Of a stretch of DNA of 13,032 nt, positions 1 through 6,189 are shown in pieces. The stretch is taken from positions 1 to 13,032 of the forward strand of contig JAITPS010000266.1 in the NCBI GenBank assembly GCA_031289325.1. Direction: 5' to 3'. Position numbers and translations under genes: made by a program. The notes under the pieces were generated by a model that was not told where the DNA came from, made no database searches, and saw only the letters and a program-made list of their open reading frames with translations. This DNA is from Candidatus Methanovirga meridionalis (GTDB taxonomy: Archaea > Methanobacteriota > Methanobacteria > Methanobacteriales > Methanobacteriaceae). The stretch's first letter is position 1; each line of letters opens with the position of its first letter.

Positions 1-119
1 TATAATGGAAATACAAACTCATATAATGGAAATACAAACTCATATAATGGAAATACAAACTCATATAATGGAAATACAAACTCATATAATGGAAATACAA
101 ACTCATATAATGGAAATAA
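1..119. repeat. 21-bp tandem repeat, five full copies plus a partial sixth
   Basis: Identical 21-bp units begin at 1, 22, 43, 64 and 85. A sixth starting at 106 matches for about 13 bp before diverging. The copies inside the window show no substitutions, so the array is probably young or kept uniform by slippage or conversion. It continues past the left edge. The period is a multiple of three and encodes the YNGNTNS peptide repeat, so copy-number change would lengthen or shorten the protein without shifting frame. Confidence 0.9.
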
Positions 120-132
120 ATATCTAAACTAA
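1..132 (+). CDS. C-terminal end of a protein with YNGNTNS heptapeptide repeats (5' end outside window)
   Basis: The plus frame starting at base 1 is open to a TAA at 130-132. It encodes five perfect copies of the heptapeptide Tyr-Asn-Gly-Asn-Thr-Asn-Ser and a sixth that diverges into YNGNKYLN before the stop. The 21-bp DNA period is exactly seven codons and every copy keeps the frame, which supports translation. Asn, Gly, Ser, Thr and Tyr dominate, so this looks like a low-complexity, flexible, hydrophilic tail. No N-X-S/T sequon is created anywhere in the unit. The body of the protein lies outside the window, so no function can be given. The stop overlaps the last 9 bp of the convergent hef gene. 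The alternative is a non-coding minisatellite, but the frame-preserving period and the clean stop argue for a gene end. Confidence 0.6.
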   Translation, partial: YNGNTNSYNGNTNSYNGNTNSYNGNTNSYNGNTNSYNGNKYLN

Positions 133-2439
133 TTTTTTATTTTCATTTTCATCCTTGAAGTAAAGATATTTTTTACTTAAAAGAGAACAAATATCTTTAG
201 CAGTTTTTTTTCCAATCCCATCAACTTCTTGTAATTGGGGTTCTGTAGCATTTATAATATTTTGAACCGTTGCAAACTTTTCTAATAATTTTTTTGCAGT
301 GACAGGTCCAATATGAGGAAGAGATTCTATAATGAATAGCTGTTGTTCCCATGTATTTATAGGCTTCTTTTCTGTCCTAATTTGCACTTCAATTCTTTCA
401 TTATCTCCTTGTTCTCTAATAGCTATTCTTTTTATCATAGCTGCAGTATCATCATGGTTTCTTGTAGGAATTATAGGAATTCCAAAATCAATAGCAATTG
501 AAGCCATTGAACCTCTAATAGCATTGGGATTTAGAAATCCAGAGTAAAAGTCATCACCTTCAAGTATAATAACTGGCTTTTTAAATTCTTCTTTCATTAA
601 TCTTGCCTGTTTATACAATCTTTTATCTACAATTGAATCAATGAAATCCTTAGCTGTTTTTCTTTCAATTGCTACATCATCACTAACTTGATAATCACCA
701 ACAGCCATGGTTCTAATCTGAACTTCAACTGATAAAGTATCTAAAGCCCTTAAAACCTTAGAATTACTTTCTCTTGAATCAGCATAGACAACAACCTCAT
801 TTTTTTTAGCTGAATTTTCTTTTTCATTGTCCTCATTGAGAATTTTTTTAATATCATTATCCTTTCTTTCAATAATTTTGGATTTAACAGGTTTTAACTC
901 ATCAAAATTTATATCTTTAAAAACATTAATAAGTTGAGTTTTCATTTTCTTTTCTTTTCTATGGCTTGACCAATAGTATCCTTCATCTCTTGTCCCTTCT
1001 GTAATTAAAACTTTCATTTTTCCCTGATTTTTTCTACCAGTTCGACCTCTTCTTTGTATCATTCTAATTTCAGATGGGACGGGTTCATATAAAACTACTA
1101 AATCCACTGAAGGAATATCAATACCTTCTTCAGCAACACTTGTTGAGATTAAAACATCATGATTTCCAACCCTAAAAGATTTAATTATTTGTTTCTGTTC
1201 TTTTTGGCTAAGACCTTTTTCTCCATTACTTATCCCTTGTCCAAAAAATTTTACAGAATTAATTCCTTCCTCCTCACATTTTTCATAAATCATATTTAAA
1301 GTATCTCTAAATTGAGTAAAAACAATAATTTTTGGGTTATTAATTTGATTATTTTCAATATCCAATTCTTCTTTTAAGATGTCAATTAACTTTTTAAGCT
1401 TAGGATGTTCCCAACCATGTTTAATGGATTGTCTTGTAAGTCTAACAGCAGTATTAAAATCAGGATCAGCAAGTAGACTTTTTGCTGCTTTTGTAGTTTT
1501 CATTCTTAATTTTTCAAAGTATTTATTAACAGGATTTATTCCTTGAGTCTCTAAAAGTTCAAGAGAATGCTGAATATTAATAACTGCAGTTATTAAAGAT
1601 ATTGCTCTGTAACATTCTTTTGGAGGAGCAACCATTCGAGCTATTCTATTTTGAACCTGACCTCTTACTTTTAATATATCTTTTTTACCTAATGAGATTG
1701 TGGATATTACACCTAAGTTTTTAAGCATTTTTAATCTATGTGTTAATGCCTTATCAAGATGTTCTTTAATTTTGTTTAATTCTTTACTCATTTTAACCTT
1801 AATCCAATCAATTTCAATTGGATTAAAATAAGGTTTAACATCCAGATCTTCCTCAGTTTTAATGGCTATGTTTTCAATATAAAGATTTTCACACACACTC
1901 TTAATCTTTTCACTATCAGAACCAGGCGATGCTGTTAAACCAAGAATTAGGGGAATTTTTCCTTCATTCATATAACGGGCAGCTAAATAGACATAAGCAT
2001 AAGACCCAACAGCATGATGACATTCATCAAAAACAACGAGTGAAATATCTTTTAAAGAATATCTTCTATTTAGAAGGTCTGATTCAACAGTTTGTGGAGT
2101 TGCACAAATAATTTGAGATTCATCCCAACGGTTTTCTCTATCATCTGTTTTTATAGCACCAGTAATTGAAGTAGAAGAAGTGCTTAAGAAAGTTCTAAAA
2201 CTCTCTTCATGTTGGATTGTAAGTGGTTTGCTTGGTGCTAAAACAAGTATTTTCGAGTTTTTAAATTTATTTAATCTATCTGCAGCTAAAAGAACAGCAA
2301 TGATAGTTTTTCCCAAAGCAGTAGGAGCAACAATCATAGTGTTCCCTTTTTTTAAAACATCTGCAGCTAAAACTTGTTGATAAATTCTTGACTCAACAGT
2401 ATTTGCTATAAGCAAGGGATGTTTAATATATTCAACCAT
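124..2439 (-). CDS. hef: Hef, archaeal helicase-associated fork-structure endonuclease (FANCM/XPF family)
   Basis: This 771-residue protein has the two-part Hef architecture. Residues 1 to about 510 form a superfamily 2 helicase: Walker A APTALGKT (38-45), DECH box (138-141), TAS motif (169-171), and motif VI QRRGRTGR (462-469). A helical insert lies around 210-350, typical of the Hef/FANCM branch. Residues about 548-690 form an ERCC4/XPF nuclease domain with YADSRES (552-558), GDY (581-583) and the catalytic ERKTAKD (592-598). Two helix-hairpin-helix motifs end the protein (about 707-722 and 739-750). In the family, Hef acts on forked and branched DNA at stalled replication forks, unwinding and then cutting the structure. 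All key residues are present, so both activities should be intact. The ATG at 2439 has no Shine-Dalgarno site, but an archaeal TATA box lies about 24 bp upstream, which points to a leaderless mRNA. The gene stands alone and its 3' end overlaps a convergent gene by 9 bp. Confidence 0.96.
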   Translation of the reverse strand: MVEYIKHPLLIANTVESRIYQQVLAADVLKKGNTMIVAPTALGKTIIAVLLAADRLNKFKNSKILVLAPSKPLTIQHEESFRTFLSTSSTSITGAIKTDDRENRWDESQIICATPQTVESDLLNRRYSLKDISLVVFDECHHAVGSYAYVYLAARYMNEGKIPLILGLTASPGSDSEKIKSVCENLYIENIAIKTEEDLDVKPYFNPIEIDWIKVKMSKELNKIKEHLDKALTHRLKMLKNLGVISTISLGKKDILKVRGQVQNRIARMVAPPKECYRAISLITAVINIQHSLELLETQGINPVNKYFEKLRMKTTKAAKSLLADPDFNTAVRLTRQSIKHGWEHPKLKKLIDILKEELDIENNQINNPKIIVFTQFRDTLNMIYEKCEEEGINSVKFFGQGISNGEKGLSQKEQKQIIKSFRVGNHDVLISTSVAEEGIDIPSVDLVVLYEPVPSEIRMIQRRGRTGRKNQGKMKVLITEGTRDEGYYWSSHRKEKKMKTQLINVFKDINFDELKPVKSKIIERKDNDIKKILNEDNEKENSAKKNEVVVYADSRESNSKVLRALDTLSVEVQIRTMAVGDYQVSDDVAIERKTAKDFIDSIVDKRLYKQARLMKEEFKKPVIILEGDDFYSGFLNPNAIRGSMASIAIDFGIPIIPTRNHDDTAAMIKRIAIREQGDNERIEVQIRTEKKPINTWEQQLFIIESLPHIGPVTAKKLLEKFATVQNIINATEPQLQEVDGIGKKTAKDICSLLSKKYLYFKDENENKKLV

Positions 2440-2459
2440 GTTTTTAATTATCTTTTATT

Positions 2460-2469
2460 AATATAAATA
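2460..2469 (-). promoter_or_regulatory. Candidate TATA box for hef (leaderless promoter)
   Basis: Read on the minus strand this is TTTATATT in an A+T-rich setting, close to the archaeal consensus TTTAWATA. Its centre is about 24 bp upstream of the hef ATG, so transcription would begin at or within a base or two of the start codon. The absence of any GGAGG-like sequence before the ATG fits a leaderless transcript. The surrounding DNA is so A+T rich that chance matches are possible. Confidence 0.4.
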
Positions 2470-2554
2470 AATTATCTTATTTAATGATTATGATTAAATT
2501 ATTATTAAATTATTAAAAATATTGTAGATAAATAGATTAAAATATTGTTATAGT

Positions 2555-2820
2555 CATTATGGAAGTGATATATTCCTTATGGAAAAGTTCTTAAATTTTG
2601 AAATAATAATTTTTTTATCAACTTATTTAATTTTGAATATCATTTTATAAAAGTCCATAATTTTAAATCTTAATTAATATAAATTTATTTTAATTAATAT
2701 AACTAATTTTAAATTAATATAAATAATTTTTAATTAATATAAATAATTTTTAATTAATATTTTTTAATAATAATTATTTTTGAAAAAGTTACTTATTAAG
2801 GATTTTATTGAATTCATTAT
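2555..2820 (+). repeat. Dispersed intergenic repeat, copy 1 (MITE-like)
   Basis: The copy carries the shared 5' core GGAAAAGTTCTTAAATTTTG (from 2581), a T-run, TTATTTAATTT, a CCATAATTTTAAAT segment, runs of TTAATTAATATAA, and the 3' tail GTTACTTATTAAGG...TTCATTATAA. It is preceded by CATTATGG at 2555, which resembles the ends of other copies. Its interior has two to three tandem copies of a 20-bp AATTAATATAAATAATTTTT-type unit (about 2692-2758). It lies upstream of hef and reads in the opposite direction to it. Confidence 0.7.
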
Positions 2821-2825
2821 AAAAT

Positions 2826-2897
2826 TTAAATCTTTTATTTTAATTATTTAAGAATAAGAATTTTAAATGTTTTATTTTAATTATTTAAGAATAAGAA
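2826..2897. repeat. 37-bp tandem duplication
   Basis: Two near-identical copies (2826-2860 and 2863-2897) contain TTTTATTTTAATTATTTAAG followed by AATAAGAA, and differ mainly by C/G at one position (2832 versus 2869). The duplication follows directly on the 3' tail of dispersed repeat copy 1, so it may be part of an extended element or an independent slippage event. Confidence 0.75.
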
Positions 2898-2937
2898 ATT
2901 TAATTAAAAAAATTAAATTTAAAAGATAGTTTAAAAC

Positions 2938-3516
2938 AATGATTTGCCAAAATTCAAGTTTCCTACCAAGGTATCTGATTTTCATGAAAAATCCAAGATA
3001 GTTGAGTTGATGTTTAACTTATTCTAATAGTTATTTCATGATAATTTTGGAAAGTACAATAAATAATTTGTTTAAATTTAAATTTATAACCTAAATACTT
3101 TCAAATTTTTAAATAGAATTAATATCTTAAATAGAATTAATATCTTAAATAGAATTAATATCTTAAATAGAATTAATATTTTAAATAGAATTAATATCTT
3201 AAATAGAATTAATATTTTAAATAGAATTAATATCTTAAATAGAATTAATATCTTAAATAGAATTAATATCATATAAATTAAAATTTGAATTCTATTTAAT
3301 TAAAATAAACATACTTAAATCTTTTGAATTTAAAATCAGAGCTTTTTGCATCGACTCTTTTGTTTATTTAACTATTTTTATTTTTAAATAATAAAATTAA
3401 TATTAAATAAGTAGTAAATCATTGATAATAAGTTGCATGGAGCATATTTTGTTTCAAAAATGGCTGTGATGACTTTATTCAACTTTGAATCGAATCTGTT
3501 TTTAGCGAAGTTTTAG
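2938..3516 (+). pseudogene. Coding-like relics, possibly the remains of one degraded gene or insertion sequence
   Basis: Three short plus-strand stretches have more G+C and more protein-like composition than their surroundings. 2938-3066 reads LPKFKFPTKVSDFHEKSK and continues through two adjacent stops (TAA TAG at 3025-3030) to LFHDNFGKYNK. 3302-3385 reads FKIRAFCIDSF. 3418-3516 reads HGAYFVSKMAVMTLFNF and ends at TAG. The 18-bp array separates the first from the others. This pattern would fit an old transposase or other gene broken by stops, frameshifts and repeat expansion. I do not recognise the family, and a single common origin for the three pieces is inference. There is no intact start or uninterrupted frame. 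Confidence 0.3.
3109..3270. repeat. Nine tandem copies of an 18-bp repeat
   Basis: The unit TTAAATAGAATTAATATC occurs nine times without spacers, starting at 3109, 3127, 3145, 3163, 3181, 3199, 3217, 3235 and 3253. The only variation is the last base, which is T instead of C in units 4 and 6. Just outside, the reverse complement of the unit's first half (ATTCTATTTAA, 3289-3299) and a CAAATTT/AAATTTG pair (about 3102-3108 and 3281-3287) flank the array as inverted repeats, so the whole block could fold. The minus-strand translation of the array is a hydrophobic repeat with no ribosome binding site and is not a credible gene. There are no spacers, so it is not a CRISPR. Confidence 0.92.
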
Positions 3517-3964
3517 ATATATGATTGATAGTTGTATTAGGGTATAATATATTTCCAACAACTTACTATAATGACTATTTATTTATTAAATAGTAATACC
3601 TATATAAATACTTCTAAAATTTTTTAATGAAAATATTTATTAAAAACATAAAATAAGATTAAATAAATCAGGAATAATATTAAATATAGTTAAAAGTTGT
3701 TTAAAAACAAAAAATATGCAATATAATATCTTGTTTTTTAAAATGTAATAATTCATTAAAAAATAATAATCGTGTTTTTCTTATTAATAAATTAACAAAA
3801 GATATTAAAATGTTTAAAATTTAAATAAATAAACAAATAATCCATAAAATAGATTTAAATAATTTTTAATTGATTAAAAAATAAATAAAGAAATAGTATG
3901 ATAAATTAAAAAATGTAATACTTTATCAAAAACTATTATCAAATAAAATTAAAATATATAATCC

Positions 3965-4166
3965 GTATGGAAAAGTTCTTAAATTTTGAACAATGAATTT
4001 TTTTTATTAAATTATTTAATTTCAAATATATCCTTATAAAAATCTATAATTTTAATATAATATCTATAATTTTAATAATATTTATTAATATCTATTAATA
4101 ATATAGTTATAATAGTTTTGGAGAGATGTACTATATTTATTAAAAAATTAATTGAATTCACAATAA
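3965..4166 (+). repeat. Dispersed intergenic repeat, copy 2 (MITE-like)
   Basis: It starts GTATGGAAAAGTTCTTAAAT with the core sequence of copy 1, then shows the T-run, AAATTATTTAATTTC, a TCTATAATTTTAAT segment present twice, and ends near ATTGAATTCACAATAAA, which parallels the ATTGAATTCATTATAA end of copy 1. The interior is shorter than in copy 1. The copy lies about 360 bp upstream of the plus-strand membrane protein gene. Confidence 0.65.
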
Positions 4167-4247
4167 ATTGTAACAATTAAATATTTTTAAAAATGGATAA
4201 TATATTATTAATTAAAATCAAATGAATTGATTATAAAAAATAAGGGG

Positions 4248-4404
4248 ATGTCAAAAGTTTTAAGAATATTTTAGTTTGATAATATTGGAGTGTTATGGAG
4301 GTTTTGGAAAAAATTGCTTTCATTTATGAATAGAGGTAAGAAAATTTTAAAAAACTGCATAAAAATTTACTTAATAATAACAAAGTATTTATATATTATA
4401 TTTT
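4248..4404 (+). pseudogene. Short coding-like relic with an internal stop
   Basis: An ATG at 4248, directly preceded by AAGGGG, starts MSKVLRIF and then meets TAG (4272-4274). The same frame then reads on through DNIGVLWRFWKKLLSFMN to a TAA near 4404. The aromatic and basic composition after the stop looks more like protein than the surrounding A+T background. It could be a gene remnant or chance. The promoter of the next gene lies inside its 3' end, so it is unlikely to be functional. No family recognised. Confidence 0.2.
4388..4395 (+). promoter_or_regulatory. TATA box of the membrane protein gene
   Basis: TTTATATA is an exact match to the archaeal TATA consensus and is preceded by AACAAAG, a reasonable TFB recognition element. 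Transcription would start near 4415 and give a leader of roughly 110 nt. That leader contains a 19-bp tandem duplication starting with AAAAATTTGATTTATA (from 4432 and 4451). A second, weaker A+T-rich candidate lies closer to the gene. Confidence 0.5.
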
Positions 4405-4516
4405 AAATCTATTAAAGTTATAAAATTATATAAAAATTTGATTTATAATGAAAAATTTGATTTATAAATAAAGATTAAAAATATTTTTTATAATAAAAAT
4501 TTATTTAAAAATGAAT

Positions 4517-4522
4517 AGGAGG
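4517..4522 (+). promoter_or_regulatory. Strong Shine-Dalgarno site AGGAGG
   Basis: AGGAGGT lies with 7 nt between the AGGAGG core and the ATG at 4530. It is the best ribosome binding site in the window and fixes the start of the membrane protein gene. Confidence 0.85.
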
Positions 4523-4529
4523 TTTTTTA

Positions 4530-4937
4530 ATGGTTAATGCAGAATCAAATAATGACCAAACAACTGTAATTTTAAGAGTTTTAGGTCTTGTTGGTGGGAT
4601 CAGTGCTTTCACTCAAGTTTTTGGTTATTTATTAATGATGATACAAGCGTCAGGTACAGAAGGATTATCCCAAATCTTTTTAAATCCTGTAATAGTTGCT
4701 GTATTGATTTTATCTATTTTAGCTATCGTTGCTTCAACATTTTATTTTAAAAATGAGAAAATAATGTCTGTAATTTTAATTATAGCTGGTATAGGTTCTA
4801 TAATAGCTATGAGTTCACCTGAATTTAGTGCAGTTTTGATTTTTGTTGCAGGTTTTATAGGTTTATTTAGATTTATTAAATCAAGAAAAGCAGAGAAATT
4901 ATATGGTGTAGAAGAATCTGTAGAAGAAGATTTCTAA
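4530..4937 (+). CDS. Small integral membrane protein with four predicted helices, function unknown
   Basis: This 135-residue protein is mostly hydrophobic. Likely membrane segments are about 13-39, 52-73, 78-95 and 98-115. The N-terminus (MVNAESNNDQ) is short and polar, and the C-terminal tail (116-135) is charged, with a basic stretch (KSRKAEK) followed by an acidic end (EESVEEDF). The basic residues just after the last helix suggest a cytoplasmic C-terminus by the positive-inside rule. There is no signal peptide cleavage site and no catalytic motif. The start is well supported by AGGAGG at 7 nt spacing and an upstream TATA box. It is the only complete plus-strand gene here and is probably monocistronic. 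Its stop is followed by a T-run, and it converges on the glycosyltransferase gene with 22 bp between them. I do not recognise the family. Confidence 0.85.
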   Translation: MVNAESNNDQTTVILRVLGLVGGISAFTQVFGYLLMMIQASGTEGLSQIFLNPVIVAVLILSILAIVASTFYFKNEKIMSVILIIAGIGSIIAMSSPEFSAVLIFVAGFIGLFRFIKSRKAEKLYGVEESVEEDF

Positions 4938-4950
4938 TTTTTTTTTATTT
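4938..4950 (+). terminator. Poly-T terminator after the membrane protein gene
   Basis: The TAA stop is followed at once by TTTTTTTTTATTTT, a T-run of the kind that ends archaeal transcripts without needing a hairpin. It lies in the 22-bp gap between two convergent genes, so it would also limit antisense transcription into the glycosyltransferase gene. Confidence 0.55.
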
Positions 4951-4959
4951 TCATTGTAT

Positions 4960-6189
4960 TTAATTAACTTTTTTATTTAAATTTTTTTTAAGATTTGATA
5001 GTTTTATTAATACAATCATTGAACTGAAAAGTAAATTTCCTATTAAATTAGATTTATATTCTTTTTTCATATCCTTTACTTCATCTAAAAGTATTTTATT
5101 CTGTTTAATATTCCCATTATAACTTAAGAATATTATTATCCAATTTAATAAAAAAGGATTTAATAAAATATATGTTTTTTTGAAATTGTATTCATTGCAT
5201 AAATCAGAACATGCAGAGTATGCTTTCAATGAATCATGAATTAGTTTAAAACTTATTTTTTTTGTGATTGATTTATCATCTTTTTTATCTCTTATGAAAT
5301 GTTTGCAAATCACATCATTGTTTAAAAATAAAATCTTATTTGTATTAAAATAGTATTCAATTATAAAATTCAAATCTTCTCCTGAAATAAATGATGGAAA
5401 TTCTATATTGTATTTTTCTATTAGTTCTCTTTTAAATATCTTTGTCCAAATTGAAGGTAATATCTTCAATATTGTAGGATCTTTTAGTAAGCAATTTATT
5501 TTGATCTCTTTAAATTTTCCATTTATTTTTCTGCCATAAATCATTTTAGCAACAATTCTTTTCCAAAAAAATCTTATAAATCTTGGCATATTGTTATTAG
5601 GATTAAAAATATCATCACTATACTCTAAATATATTTCATCATTATAAGGAGTGTAAGATTTTTTAATCATGTTTTTATCTGGATCAATTCGTAAATATCT
5701 TCCAAAAACAATGTCCACATTATTTTTTTCGATCTTATCATGTAATAATTGGCAAGCATTATTTAAATAGCTATCATCAGAATCTAAAAACATCACATAT
5801 TTTCCAGTAGCTTTTTTAAGTCCAATATTACGAGGACCATAAGCACCACCCATATTTTCATCTAAATGAATAGCTATAAAGTTTTCATATTTTTCACTAT
5901 ATTCTGTTATAATACTCTTACTTTTATCTGTTGAAGCATCATTAACCATTATAACTTCTATATCATTTAAATTCATAGTTTGGTTAATAATAGAATCCAA
6001 AGATTTTCTTAAATATTTTTCAACATTAAAAATAGCCATTATTATACTAATTTTATATGTAATATTAAAAACTCCGATTCTTGTTTCTACAATATAATTT
6101 AAGATGGATTGTTGTCTTTTTATTTTTGAATTTAGAATAGTTAAAATTAATTTATTTGAAAAATTAAAAAGTGAGTTAATCCTATTCAT
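4960..6189 (-). CDS. Family 2 glycosyltransferase (GT-A fold)
   Basis: The conserved GT-A domain starts at about residue 46 of the 409-residue frame (KISIIMAIFNVEKYLRKSLD), followed by IEVIMVNDASTDKS (77-90), RNIGLKKATGKYVMFLDSDD (120-139, with the metal and sugar-nucleotide binding DSDD), IWTKIFKREL (247-256) and SGEDLNF (269-275), the region of the usual catalytic base. A hydrophobic stretch near 339-357 may attach it to the membrane, placing it on the cytoplasmic side. Family members transfer a sugar from a nucleotide donor to a glycan or lipid acceptor; the specificity cannot be read here. The ATG at 6189 overlaps the end of the upstream radical SAM gene by 8 bp, so the two form an operon. 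The first 42 or so residues are not part of the domain and may be untranslated, because a GGAG sits 8 nt before an ATT codon at 6063. Confidence 0.93.
   Translation of the reverse strand: MNRINSLFNFSNKLILTILNSKIKRQQSILNYIVETRIGVFNITYKISIIMAIFNVEKYLRKSLDSIINQTMNLNDIEVIMVNDASTDKSKSIITEYSEKYENFIAIHLDENMGGAYGPRNIGLKKATGKYVMFLDSDDSYLNNACQLLHDKIEKNNVDIVFGRYLRIDPDKNMIKKSYTPYNDEIYLEYSDDIFNPNNNMPRFIRFFWKRIVAKMIYGRKINGKFKEIKINCLLKDPTILKILPSIWTKIFKRELIEKYNIEFPSFISGEDLNFIIEYYFNTNKILFLNNDVICKHFIRDKKDDKSITKKISFKLIHDSLKAYSACSDLCNEYNFKKTYILLNPFLLNWIIIFLSYNGNIKQNKILLDEVKDMKKEYKSNLIGNLLFSSMIVLIKLSNLKKNLNKKVN
6072..6075 (-). promoter_or_regulatory. GGAG motif that may set an internal start of the glycosyltransferase
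   Basis: On the minus strand, GGAG is followed by 8 nt and then ATT (6063-6061), giving TYKISII as the next residues, exactly where family 2 glycosyltransferases usually begin. The upstream ATG at 6189 has no clear Shine-Dalgarno site. ATT is a rare start codon, so this is either a non-canonical start or a decayed ATG start with the reading frame now entered from upstream. Confidence 0.35.

Larger units (their letters stand above)
2440..4529. other. 2.1-kb A+T-rich gap without an intact gene
   Basis: No full-length gene is visible on either strand. The stretch holds two copies of the dispersed repeat (from about 2555 and 3965), a 37-bp duplication (2826-2897), an 18-bp array (3109-3270) and coding-like fragments interrupted by stops (2938-3066, 3302-3385, 3418-3516, 4248-4404). 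It ends with the promoter of the downstream membrane protein. The part from 3590 to 3960 is nearly pure A/T and I see nothing specific in it. No tRNA cloverleaf or rRNA-like sequence was recognised. Confidence 0.75.

Noticed and set aside
332..547. Plus-strand frames antisense to hef (also 1929-2111 and 2180-2380)
   Set aside because: They are shadows of the strongly supported helicase-nuclease gene, without ribosome sites of their own.
3109..3270. CRISPR array or plasmid-type iterons
   Set aside because: The 18-bp units are contiguous without spacers and no cas or replication-initiator gene is nearby.
3084..3272. Minus-strand 62-codon frame of repeated ILILFK units
   Set aside because: It is only the translation of the 18-bp array, with no ribosome binding site or promoter, and its composition follows from the DNA repeat.
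2440..4529. Replication origin in the A+T-rich gap
   Set aside because: I see no archaeal origin-recognition-box sequence and no cdc6/orc1 gene; high A+T content and repeats alone are not enough.
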